NCBI GenBank assembly: GCA_902175065.1
Contig: CABIIJ010000068.1
Coordinates: 1 to 64,000 of the forward strand
Origin: an uncultured Comamonas sp.
GTDB lineage: Bacteria; Pseudomonadota; Gammaproteobacteria; Burkholderiales; Burkholderiaceae_C
DNA: 64,000 nt
Direction: 5' to 3'
Shown: piece by piece, positions 19,642-28,428 of the stretch
Layout of the letters: the number at the start of each line of letters is the position of its first letter
Position numbering within the stretch: the stretch's first letter is position 1
Translations under genes and position numbers: made by a program
Notes under the pieces: model-generated
The model's database searches: none
Seen by the model: only the letters and a program-made list of their open reading frames with translations
Told to the model about the DNA's origin: nothing

Positions 19642-20838
19642 TCACTTCGAGAGCTGGCGCATGCACGCCTCCAGCCCCTGCACCGTCAGCGGATACATCC
19701 GGCCCCCCATGAGCTGGTGGACGATGTCGATGCTCTGGCGGTACTGCCACACGCCCTGCGGTTCGGGGTTGATCCAGGCGTGCTGGGCAAAGGCTTCGGT
19801 CAGGCGCTGCAGCCACAGGGCGCCGGGTTCCTCGTTCATGTATTCCACGCTGCCGCCCGGTTGCAGGATTTCGTAGGGGCTCATGGTGGCATCGCCGACG
19901 AAGATCAGCTTGTAGTCCTGGTTGTACTTGCGGATGATGTCCCAGGTGTCGAACTTCTCGGCAAAGCGGCGATGGTTGTTCTTCCAGACGAAGTCGTACA
20001 CGCAGTTGTGGAAGTAATAGAACTCCAGGTGCTTGAACTCGGCCTTGGCGGCAGAGAACAGCTCCTCGACGCGCTGGATGTGGTCGTCCATGGTGCCGCC
20101 CACGTCCATCAGCAGCAGCACTTTGACGTTGTTGTGCCGCTCGGGAACCATCTGGATGTCCAGCCAGCCCGCATTGGCCGCCGTGCTGCGGATGGTGCCG
20201 GGCAAGTCCAGTTCCAGCTCGCCGCCCTGGCGGGCGAATTTGCGCAGGCGGCGCAGCGCCACCTTGATGTTGCGCGTGCCCAGCTCCTGCGTGTCGTCGT
20301 AGTCGCGGTAGGCCCGCTGCTCCCACACCTTCACCGCGCTGCGGTTCTTGCCCGCCCCGCCGATGCGGATGCCCGCCGGGTTGTAGCCGCCGTGGCCAAA
20401 GGGGCTGGTGCCGCCGGTGCCGATCCATTTGTTGCCGCCCTGGTGGCGCTCTTTTTGCTCTTCCAGGCGCTTTTTCAGCGTGTCCATCAGCTCGTCCCAG
20501 CCCATGGCCTCGATGGCGGCTTTTTCTTCCGGGGAGAGTTCACGCTCCAGCAGCTTGCGCAGCCAGTCCTGGGGGATTTCCTGCGTCAGGTCGGTGAGCA
20601 TCTCCACCCCTTTGAAGTACGCCGCAAAGGCGCGGTCGAACTTGTCGAAATGCTTTTCGTCCTTCACCAGGATGGTGCGGGCCAGGTAGTAGAAATCGTC
20701 CAGGCTCCAGCCATCCCCGCCCAACCCGGATTTGGGGCCGACCACGCCCACCTGCAGGGCTTCGAGCAGGGCCAGGAACTCCTTGACCGAAACCGGGAGC
20801 TTGGCAGCACGCAGGGTGTAGAAAAAATCAATCAGCAT
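19642..20838 (-). CDS. VWA domain-containing protein, CoxE-like
   Basis: 398 aa; VLLLMDVGGTMDDHIQRVEELFSAAK (degenerate MIDAS-like motif); near a MoxR ATPase. Confidence 0.88.
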   Translation of the reverse strand: MLIDFFYTLRAAKLPVSVKEFLALLEALQVGVVGPKSGLGGDGWSLDDFYYLARTILVKDEKHFDKFDRAFAAYFKGVEMLTDLTQEIPQDWLRKLLERELSPEEKAAIEAMGWDELMDTLKKRLEEQKERHQGGNKWIGTGGTSPFGHGGYNPAGIRIGGAGKNRSAVKVWEQRAYRDYDDTQELGTRNIKVALRRLRKFARQGGELELDLPGTIRSTAANAGWLDIQMVPERHNNVKVLLLMDVGGTMDDHIQRVEELFSAAKAEFKHLEFYYFHNCVYDFVWKNNHRRFAEKFDTWDIIRKYNQDYKLIFVGDATMSPYEILQPGGSVEYMNEEPGALWLQRLTEAFAQHAWINPEPQGVWQYRQSIDIVHQLMGGRMYPLTVQGLEACMRQLSK

Positions 20839-20856
20839 GAAATGGGCCTCGAAGGC

Positions 20857-21459
20857 TTACTGAGCAAGCGTATGCAGCTCCAGAAGATGAAGCAGATGGG
20901 CACGGACATCCGGCCACTCGCCCTGGCGCAGGCTGTACATCACGGTATCGCGGATGGTGCCGTCACGGCGCAGCGCGTTGCCACGGATGACACCGTCTTT
21001 TTTCGCCCCCAGGCGCTCGATGGCCCGCTGGCTGGCAAAGTTGTAGCTGTCGGTGCGCCAGCCCACGACGTTGCAACCCAGCGCATCGAAAGCATGGCCG
21101 AGCAAAAGCAGCTTGCAGGTGGTATTGACGTGGCTGCGCTGCACGCTGCGGGCGTACCAGGTGTAGCCGATTTCCACGCGGCGCACGGGTGCCAGGATGT
21201 CGTGGTAGCTGGTGGTGCCCAGCACGCGGCCTGTCGCCTCGTCGATGACGGCAAAGGCAAAGCGACTGCCCTCCTGGCGCATTTGCAGCGCGGTTTCGAT
21301 GTAGGCGCGGGTGTTGTCCGGCTCGGGCACGCTGGTCACGCGCAGCTTCCACAGTTGCCCGTCGGCGGCGGCGGCACGCAGGCCCGCCTCGTGCTCCAGC
21401 CCCAAAGGCTCCAGGCGCACGCCGTTGCGGGTCAGGACGACGGGCTGGACAAAAGCCAT
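20857..21459 (-). CDS. GNAT family N-acetyltransferase (RimJ/RimL-like)
   Basis: EIGYTWYARSVQRSHVNTTCKLLLLGHAFDALGCNVVGWRTDSYNFASQRAIERLGA. Confidence 0.9.
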   Translation of the reverse strand: MAFVQPVVLTRNGVRLEPLGLEHEAGLRAAAADGQLWKLRVTSVPEPDNTRAYIETALQMRQEGSRFAFAVIDEATGRVLGTTSYHDILAPVRRVEIGYTWYARSVQRSHVNTTCKLLLLGHAFDALGCNVVGWRTDSYNFASQRAIERLGAKKDGVIRGNALRRDGTIRDTVMYSLRQGEWPDVRAHLLHLLELHTLAQ

Positions 21460-21471
21460 GGCGGTTTTCCT

Positions 21472-22314
21472 TTAGCGGTTGCGCTGGTTCATGAACACCA
21501 GCTTTTCAAACAGGGAAATGTCCTGCTCGTTCTTCAAAAGCGCCCCGACCAGCGGCGGCACGCTGATCTTGTTGTTGCCGCTGTGCAGCGCCTCGGCCGG
21601 GATTTCTTCGGCCAGTAGGAGCTTGAGCCAGTCGATCAGTTCACTCGTCGAAGGCTTTTTCTTCAGCCCCGGCAGCTTGCGGATTTCATAGAACACCTGC
21701 ATGGCGGCACTGAGCAGCTCGCCCTTGAGGCCGGGAAAGTGCACGTCCACGATCTGGCGCATGGTGTCCGCCTCGGGGAACTTGATGTAGTGGAAAAAGC
21801 AGCGGCGCAGAAACGCATCCGGCAGCTCTTTCTCGTTGTTCGAGGTGATGAACACCAGGGGCCGGTGCTTGGCGCGGATGAGCTGGCGCGTCTCGTAGCA
21901 ATAGAACTCCATGCGATCGAGTTCGCGCAGCAGGTCGTTGGGAAACTCGATGTCCGCCTTGTCGATCTCGTCGATCAGCAGCGCCACCGGCTGGTCGGCG
22001 GTAAACGCCTGCCACAGCACGCCCTGCACGATGTAGTTCTCGATCTCCTGGGCGCGGGCATCGCCCAGCTGGCTGTCGCGCAGGCGGTTCACCGCGTCGT
22101 ATTCGTACAGCCCCTGCTGGGCCTTGGTGGTGGATTTGATGTGCCACTGCAGCAGCGGCAGCCCCAGCGCCTGGGCCGCTTCCTCGGCCAGCATGGTCTT
22201 GCCGGTGCCGGGTTCGCCCTTGACCAGCAAGGGGCGTTGCAACTGGATGGCGGCATTGACGGCCAGCATCAGATCGGGGGTGGCGACGTAATTCTCGGAA
22301 CCTTGGAATTTCAT
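21472..22314 (-). CDS. MoxR family AAA ATPase
   Basis: GEPGTGKTMLAEEAAQALG Walker A, LLIDEIDKAD Walker B, ITSNNEKELPDAFLRRC. Confidence 0.93.
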   Translation of the reverse strand: MKFQGSENYVATPDLMLAVNAAIQLQRPLLVKGEPGTGKTMLAEEAAQALGLPLLQWHIKSTTKAQQGLYEYDAVNRLRDSQLGDARAQEIENYIVQGVLWQAFTADQPVALLIDEIDKADIEFPNDLLRELDRMEFYCYETRQLIRAKHRPLVFITSNNEKELPDAFLRRCFFHYIKFPEADTMRQIVDVHFPGLKGELLSAAMQVFYEIRKLPGLKKKPSTSELIDWLKLLLAEEIPAEALHSGNNKISVPPLVGALLKNEQDISLFEKLVFMNQRNR

Positions 22315-22343
22315 AGGATAAAAAGTCAAGAAAAGTGAAAACT

Positions 22344-22781
22344 TCAATCGCGCGTGGCGCGGCGTTGCACGGCAGCGACGTAGGCCGCGCCATCGGGCGG
22401 CAGGCCGCTGCGCTGGCTGTCGGCCAGCATCTGGCCCAGGCACTCCATCACCGCATGGTGGGCGTCGTGCAGGCCGCCATCGAGCCGCTTGGAAAGCAGC
22501 TCCACCGCCTGGCGAATACCGCGCGGCTGGTCGATGCTGCACTGCTCGCTGATCGACAGGTGCATGGACAGGTGCAAAAAAGGATTGGTGCGTTCAGGCG
22601 TCAGATCGTAGTTACGGGCAACGGCGGCATCCACGTCGGCCAGATCGGCAAAGTATTCGGGATGCTCCTCGATCCACAGGCTGGCCAGCGTCTCGATGGC
22701 TTCCATCGGTGCCTGGGCGAGCATTTTGGAGCGCACGCCGCAGAAGAAGCGGCGCACATCGGCTTGGGAAGGTTGAAACAT
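22344..22781 (-). CDS. DUF1841 family protein
   Basis: MFQPSQADVRRFFCGVRSKM...NPFLHLSMHLSISEQ. Confidence 0.85.
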   Translation of the reverse strand: MFQPSQADVRRFFCGVRSKMLAQAPMEAIETLASLWIEEHPEYFADLADVDAAVARNYDLTPERTNPFLHLSMHLSISEQCSIDQPRGIRQAVELLSKRLDGGLHDAHHAVMECLGQMLADSQRSGLPPDGAAYVAAVQRRATRD

Positions 22782-22832
22782 AGCCTGCCAGCGTAGCATG
22801 CAAAGCATCCTGACCGGGCCAAGGAGCTTCTT

Positions 22833-24074
22833 CTACGTGCCCCACAAACTCGACAATGGCGCTGCCCAGATTCCGTCCCCCAGGGGCATCGTCTCGGTGC
22901 CGTCATACAGCAGCACGCCCATTTTGAATTGGCTCCCGGCAAGGCTGGCCAGCTTCTTCAGTCCGCGAAGATCGCCCTCCCTGACGGAGGCGGCCGCTTT
23001 CACCTCCACACCGACCAGTTGCCCGGCTGCATTCTCGAGCACGACATCGACCTCGAACTTGTCCGCGTCCCGGTAGTACATCAGGCGGTAGTCGCCATCC
23101 GCTGTGGTCGTGTGCTTGAGCAGCTCACCAAAGACAAACGTCTCCAGCACGTTGCCAAACCGCGTGCGGTCTTGCTGCACTTCCTCCAGGTTCACATCCA
23201 GCAACGCCACCAACAGGCCGGAGTCGATGAACTGCAATTTGGAGGTCTTCACCACGCGGTTCAGGCGGTTGCGTGCCCAGACATCGATCCGCTTGAGCAG
23301 GTACATCTGCTCGAATACGCCAACGTAGCGTGCAGCGGTCTTGCCATCCAGGCCGACCTGACCGCCAAGCTGGGTGTAATTGCACATCTGGCCTGCTGTC
23401 TGCGCCAAGGCACGCAGAAATCGCGGTAACTGATCGAGCTTCTCGATGCCCGCCACCTCCCGCACATCTCGTTGAATGATTGCGTCGATGTACTGCCGCG
23501 CCCACGCGATACGCCGCCTGGCCGAGGGGCGTGCAATGGCTTCGGGGTAGCCGCCCCGCAGCACACGTTCGACCAGATCATTGCCCAGTGCGGGCTGATC
23601 CACCTTCAGTATTCGACCTGCGAAGGCGCTATCGATCCAGTTCGCCGCATGCGTTTCGATTTCGCTCTGCGCCAGAGGCAGCAACGACAGCGTTTCCATC
23701 CGCCCCGCCAGTGAGTCGGCCACCGTGGGCAGCGCCATCAAATTGGCGGAACCGGTCAGCAGAAAGCGGCCAGGGCGGCGGTCTTCGTCCACACTCTTTT
23801 TAATGGCCAGCAGCAGCTCAGGCGCACGTTGGATTTCATCCAGCACGGCGCGATCTAGGCTGCGCACCATCCCGACCGGGTCCTCCCGTGCTGACAGCAA
23901 TGTCAGCCCATCGTCCATGGTCAGGTAGCGCAATCCTTGTTGCTCTGCAATTTGCCGCACCAGCGTTGTCTTGCCCGCCTGACGCGGGCCTGCCAGCAAC
24001 ACCACGGGCGTGTCCAGCATCGCTTCAGCAATGCGCGGTTCGATCCGGCGTGGGAAAAGGGATGCCATGTTCAT
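22833..24074 (-). CDS. AAA_14/DUF4143 ATP-binding protein with PD-(D/E)XK-like C-terminus
   Basis: LLAGPRQAGKTTLVRQIAEQ Walker A; AVLDEIQRAPELL Walker B; C-terminal FEVDVVLENAAGQLVGVEVKAA. Confidence 0.9.
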   Translation of the reverse strand: MNMASLFPRRIEPRIAEAMLDTPVVLLAGPRQAGKTTLVRQIAEQQGLRYLTMDDGLTLLSAREDPVGMVRSLDRAVLDEIQRAPELLLAIKKSVDEDRRPGRFLLTGSANLMALPTVADSLAGRMETLSLLPLAQSEIETHAANWIDSAFAGRILKVDQPALGNDLVERVLRGGYPEAIARPSARRRIAWARQYIDAIIQRDVREVAGIEKLDQLPRFLRALAQTAGQMCNYTQLGGQVGLDGKTAARYVGVFEQMYLLKRIDVWARNRLNRVVKTSKLQFIDSGLLVALLDVNLEEVQQDRTRFGNVLETFVFGELLKHTTTADGDYRLMYYRDADKFEVDVVLENAAGQLVGVEVKAAASVREGDLRGLKKLASLAGSQFKMGVLLYDGTETMPLGDGIWAAPLSSLWGT

Positions 24075-24088
24075 GCAGAAATGGTATC

Positions 24089-24172
24089 GTAAATCTCGGA
24101 ATTTAGCGCCGTAAATCTCGGAATGTAGTTCCGTAAATCTCGGAATTGATCAACGTAAATTCCGCAGAATTT
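24089..24172. repeat. 22-bp direct repeats (3 units + degenerate 4th) upstream of the DUF4143 ATPase
   Basis: GTAAATCTCGGAAT cores at 24089, 24111, 24133; degenerate GTAAATTCCG at 24155; exact 22-bp period. Confidence 0.92.
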
Positions 24173-24245
24173 AGGCCTGCTTTCTGCCCGCCTTCCCCTT
24201 GGCCTTCTCTTTGCCTTTGCCCTTCGCGGCAGGCAGCAAGCCAGC

Positions 24246-25604
24246 TCAGTCGGTGCCCGCAAACACCAGCATGGCCTGCAGCCCGCTGCTGCGCCCTGGC
24301 ACCGGGCTGGTCAGGCTGAAGCTGGCCCCATGTTGGCGGGCAATGCTGCCGACGATGGACAGGCCCAGCCCGTAGCCCAGGCGCGAAGCGTCGGCCCGCA
24401 CGTGGCGCTGCTGCACGGTGGATAAATCGTGGGCGGCAATGCCCGGGCCGCTGTCGCGCACGATGATGGCCGGGGGCTGGGCCTGTACGGCCAGCTCGAC
24501 CGGGCCGCTGCTGTAGGTCAGGGCGTTGTCGATCAGGTTGCGCAGGGCGATGGCCAGGGTGTCGATGTCGCCTTGCACGGGGAGGGTGATGGTTGGCGCA
24601 TCCCAATCGAGGCGCTTTTGGGCCTGGGGCTGTTGCCAGAATTCTTGCGCCAAGGTGGTACACAGTTGGACTAAATCGACGGTGCTGCGCGGTTGGCTGG
24701 CCGCTTCGGCGCGGGACAGTTGCAGCAGCCGTTCGGTGCGGTGGCTCAAGGTGTGCAGGGCGTGCAGGATGGGCTGGATTTGCGCCAGGGCAATTTGCCC
24801 GCTGCCATCGGCCTGGGCCTGCTCGATGGCGGTGTGCAGGCGCAGCCGTACCGAGGCCAGGGGCGTGCGCAGTTCGTGCGCGGCGTTGGCCGCCAGGGCG
24901 CGTTCCACGTCCAGGGCCAGGTGCAGGCGGTGCAGCAGCTGGTTCACATCCTGCCCGACCTGGTGCAGCTCACGCGGCAGGTCGGTCAGGGCCAGCGGCT
25001 GCAAATGGTCGCCGCTGCGCTGCTGAATTTGCGCTTGCAGCCAGCGCAGGGAGTGCAGCTCGCGCCGGGCGATCCAGTGAATCAGCCACAGCAGCACCGG
25101 CAGCATGAGCAGCAGCACGGCAATCAGGCCGCTGGCGGTGCGCCACCGCGCCTGGGTGCGCTCGTCCAGCGGGTCGGCCAGCTGCAGCCACAGGCCGCTG
25201 CCCGGCTCGTTCAGGGTGTAAATGCGGTGGCGTTGCGTGTCGTAAAACCCCTCCTGCAGGGGCGCGGCAAAGGCCTCCTCGGGCGCGGCGTGCGAGCGCA
25301 GCAGCAAGCCGCCCTGGGCATCGCGCAGTTGCAGCGATAGCGGTTCGGTGTAGTCCGAGCCGGGCACCTCGCCCAGGATGCGCACGCCCGCCACCGCGTC
25401 TGGGGAGAAGGCATCGAGCAGCGCGGGATAGAGCTGCCGGTGGGCGCTTTCGACCAGTTCGGTATCGAAGTTGTGCTGAATTTGCGTGTCCACATACCAG
25501 GCCACCAGGGCCGTGCTGATGCTCCAGACCAGTGCCACCGCAGCCACCAGGGGGCGGGCTAGGCGCGAGGCCAGCGAAGCCTGGCTGCGGGTGGGGCCGC
25601 TCAT
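24246..25604 (-). CDS. two-component sensor histidine kinase (TctE/QseC/PmrB-like)
   Basis: Two TMs, H-box NAAHELRTPLASVRLRL, N-box LRNLIDNALTYS, G-box DSGPGI; start overlaps upstream RR stop by 4 bp. Confidence 0.92.
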   Translation of the reverse strand: MSGPTRSQASLASRLARPLVAAVALVWSISTALVAWYVDTQIQHNFDTELVESAHRQLYPALLDAFSPDAVAGVRILGEVPGSDYTEPLSLQLRDAQGGLLLRSHAAPEEAFAAPLQEGFYDTQRHRIYTLNEPGSGLWLQLADPLDERTQARWRTASGLIAVLLLMLPVLLWLIHWIARRELHSLRWLQAQIQQRSGDHLQPLALTDLPRELHQVGQDVNQLLHRLHLALDVERALAANAAHELRTPLASVRLRLHTAIEQAQADGSGQIALAQIQPILHALHTLSHRTERLLQLSRAEAASQPRSTVDLVQLCTTLAQEFWQQPQAQKRLDWDAPTITLPVQGDIDTLAIALRNLIDNALTYSSGPVELAVQAQPPAIIVRDSGPGIAAHDLSTVQQRHVRADASRLGYGLGLSIVGSIARQHGASFSLTSPVPGRSSGLQAMLVFAGTD

Positions 25605-26260
25605 GCCCCCTCCAGCCGGTAGCCGGTGCCGCGCACGGTCTGGATGAGATGGCTGCCCAGCTTGCGGCGCAGGCGGCTGATGAATACTTCCAGCGTGTTG
25701 CTGTCGCTGCTGGCATCCCATTGGTAAAGGGCATCCTGCAGGCGCTCGCGGGTAAAAATTTGCGCTGGGCGGCTGGCCAGCACGCGCAGCAAGGCCCATT
25801 CCTTGGGCGTCAGCACCACGGGCAGGCCGTCCACCTGCACCACCTCCCGCGCCAGGTCGATGTGGACGCTGCCGCGCACCACCTGGGCAGCGGCCTGCTG
25901 GTTGCGCCGCCGCTCGATGGCCCGCAGCCGGGCCAGCAGCTCTTCGGGGTCATAGGGCTTGACCAGGTAATCATCGGCCCCCGCGTCCAGCCCGCGAATG
26001 CGGTCGCTGACCTGGTCGCGGGCCGTCACGGCAATCACCGTCGGGCTGTCGGGTGCCTTACGCAGCTGCGGCAGCAGCGTGAGGCCGTCGCCATCGGGCA
26101 GGTTCAAATCCAGCAGCACGGCCCAGTAGTGGTTCGCCCCGATCAGGGGCCGGGCCTGGGCCAGGCTGTCGGCCCAGTCCACCTGGTAGTGCTTGGTGTG
26201 CAGATACGCCAGCACGGCAGCAGCCAGGGCGCGGTCGTCTTCTAGAAGCAGGATGTGCAT
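25601..26260 (-). CDS. OmpR-family response regulator
   Basis: MHILLLEDDRALAAAV, LLDLNLPDGDGL, winged helix C-terminus VFISRLRRKLGSHLIQTVRGTGYRL. Confidence 0.94.
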   Translation of the reverse strand: MHILLLEDDRALAAAVLAYLHTKHYQVDWADSLAQARPLIGANHYWAVLLDLNLPDGDGLTLLPQLRKAPDSPTVIAVTARDQVSDRIRGLDAGADDYLVKPYDPEELLARLRAIERRRNQQAAAQVVRGSVHIDLAREVVQVDGLPVVLTPKEWALLRVLASRPAQIFTRERLQDALYQWDASSDSNTLEVFISRLRRKLGSHLIQTVRGTGYRLEGA

Positions 26261-26300
26261 GGTGGGTGCAGTGTAGGGGGCGGCCATGCTGCACGCCCAG

Positions 26301-26341
26301 GCTGAACGCTGTCTGAACACCGGGTTCAGGGAGCGTTCAGC
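26301..26341. promoter_or_regulatory. 41-bp nested palindrome operator between divergent RR-HK and eptA-like genes
   Basis: GCTGAACGCTGTCTGAACACCGGGTTCAGGGAGCGTTCAGC; CTGAAC at 26302 and 26313, GTTCAG at 26324 and 26335, all 11 bp apart. Confidence 0.8.
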
Positions 26342-26364
26342 GCAGCCACGCACAGTCGCGCCCC

Positions 26365-28083
26365 ATGATTGCCGTTGCTGCTGCCCCATTCCCCCTGCTG
26401 ACGCGCCGACTGCTGCGCCGTCCGGCCCCGTTGTCCCTGCCCCCGCGTGCCGTGGCCCTGTTGCTGGCGCTGTGGTGCGCCGGGCCACTGAACCTGGCGC
26501 TGTGGCAGAAGCTGTCTGCGCTGGAGGATTTTGCCGACCCCTGGGCGCTCAAGCGCCTGGCCCTGGGCGGCCTGATCGCCGGGGCCACCTTCGTGTGGCT
26601 GATGCTCTGGTCGTGGCCCGGGCTGCGCCGCCCGGCGTGGAGTCTGCACCTGCTGCTGGCCGCCAGCGTGCAGCACTTCATGCGCAGCTACGGGGTGGTG
26701 ATGGACAGCTCCATGCTGGCCAACAGCCTGCACACCAACTGGACGGAAGCCTGGGCGCTGGTCACCCCCGCGCTGCTGGCGCAGGTGCTGTTGTGGGCCG
26801 GGCTGCCCATCGTCTGGCTGTACCGGGGGGTGCAGATGCCGCCCCGGCGCCGGGGCTGGCTGCGCTCGGCCCTGTGGCTGCTGGCCGCGCTGACCGTGCT
26901 GGTCGGCGGCAGCCTGCGCCTGTACCGCGATCTGGCCCCGCTGCTGCGCAACCACACGGAAATCCGGTTCATGGTCAATCCCCTGGCGACCGTGGTGTCG
27001 TGGGCCAATGTCACGCTCAAGCCCGTTTTCAAGCCGAAAAAACCTTTTCAGCCCGTGACGGCCGGTGCCGCCCCGGGGGCCAGCTATGCCGCCCAGGCAG
27101 CCGGCCAGTTCAAGCCGCCGCTCCTGGTGCTGGTGGTGGGCGAGACGGCACGCGGCGACCACTTCGGCCTGAACGGCTACGACCGCGCCACCACGCCCCA
27201 ATTGGCGCAACGCAACGTCCTGAGCTGGCAGCAGGTGCAGTCGTGCGGCACCAACACCATCGCCTCGGTGCCGTGCATGTTCTCGCCGCTGGGCAAGGCC
27301 GGTTACGAAGGGCGCAAGGCCGAATACGGCAACCTGCTGGACATCGTGCAGGCCGCCGGCTTGGGCGTGCGCTGGCTGGACAACCAATCCGGCTGCAAGG
27401 GCGTCTGCGCCCGCATCCCCCATGCCGATGCCCAGGCCATTGCCACGCCTGCGCAGCGCCAGCAGTGGTGCCGCGATGGCGAATGCCTCGACCGCCTGAT
27501 GGTGCAAGAGCTGGACGGCCAGCTGGACGCCATCCCTGCCGCCCAGCGCCAGCAGGGCGTGGTGCTGGTGCTGCACCCCATGGGCAGCCACGGCCCGGCG
27601 TACTACCGCCGCTCGGCCCCGGACAGCAAGCATTTCGGGCCGGAATGCGCCACCCACGTCACCTCCGATTGCGAGCAACAGGACCTGGTGAACGTGTACG
27701 ACAACAGCATCGTCGAGACGGATGCCTTTCTGGCCCAGACCATCGCCTGGCTGCGCACCCAGGAACGGGATTTCGCCCCGGCCATGCTGTATGTGGGTGA
27801 CCACGGTGAATCTTTAGGGGAAAACGGCCTGTACCTGCACGGCTTGCCCTACCGCATTGCCCCGCAGGCGCAAAAGCACGTGCCCTGGGTGCTGTGGCCC
27901 GGCCAGCTGCAACGGCGCACCGGCTGGCGCGAAGAATGCAGCCGCGCCCAGCTCGCCCGGCCGCTGACGCACGATGCCTACTTTCACACGGTATTGGGGA
28001 TGCTGGACATCGCCACGCCCTACTACCAGCGCCCGCTGGATGCCCTGGCCGCCTGCCGCCCCGGCGCAGCGCTGCGCCTATGA
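26365..28083 (+). CDS. phosphoethanolamine transferase (EptA-like)
   Basis: 572 aa; N-terminal TMs, VVGETARGDHFGLNGYDRATTPQL, YVGDHGESLGENGLYLHG. Confidence 0.93.
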   Translation: MIAVAAAPFPLLTRRLLRRPAPLSLPPRAVALLLALWCAGPLNLALWQKLSALEDFADPWALKRLALGGLIAGATFVWLMLWSWPGLRRPAWSLHLLLAASVQHFMRSYGVVMDSSMLANSLHTNWTEAWALVTPALLAQVLLWAGLPIVWLYRGVQMPPRRRGWLRSALWLLAALTVLVGGSLRLYRDLAPLLRNHTEIRFMVNPLATVVSWANVTLKPVFKPKKPFQPVTAGAAPGASYAAQAAGQFKPPLLVLVVGETARGDHFGLNGYDRATTPQLAQRNVLSWQQVQSCGTNTIASVPCMFSPLGKAGYEGRKAEYGNLLDIVQAAGLGVRWLDNQSGCKGVCARIPHADAQAIATPAQRQQWCRDGECLDRLMVQELDGQLDAIPAAQRQQGVVLVLHPMGSHGPAYYRRSAPDSKHFGPECATHVTSDCEQQDLVNVYDNSIVETDAFLAQTIAWLRTQERDFAPAMLYVGDHGESLGENGLYLHGLPYRIAPQAQKHVPWVLWPGQLQRRTGWREECSRAQLARPLTHDAYFHTVLGMLDIATPYYQRPLDALAACRPGAALRL

Positions 28084-28428
28084 AAACCGCAGCAGCCCGG
28101 CCAGCCAGCCATTGGCCAGCACGACGCATACCCCGGTGCCCGCAAACAGGCTGAGAAACAGGTTGCCCCGCCACAGATGCACCGCCACCGTGGCGGCCAC
28201 CCCGGCCAGCCTGGCCGTGGCCAGGGAGGTGTCGTGCAGGTCGATCATGCGCAGGCAATAGACCACCAGAATCACCGTCACGCCCAGCGGCATCCAGGCA
28301 TTCAGGTGGGCCAGCAGGGGGGAGTCCTTGAGCGTTTCCCGGATGGCAAAGGGCAGCGCCCGCAGGGCAAACGTGATCGCGGCGGCGCAGCCAATCGCCA
28401 GCGCCACATAACGCCAGTCAAGCACCAT
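28078..28428 (-). CDS. AzlD family branched-chain amino acid transporter subunit
   Basis: ~116 aa membrane protein next to AzlC: RALPFAIRE...AWMPLGVTVILVVYCL. Confidence 0.88.
   Translation of the reverse strand: MVLDWRYVALAIGCAAAITFALRALPFAIRETLKDSPLLAHLNAWMPLGVTVILVVYCLRMIDLHDTSLATARLAGVAATVAVHLWRGNLFLSLFAGTGVCVVLANGWLAGLLRFS

Noticed and set aside
24089-24172. Iterons considered as a mini-CRISPR
   Set aside because: Repeat plus gap totals only 22 bp with ~8-bp gaps, no spacer-length variation typical of CRISPR and no cas genes
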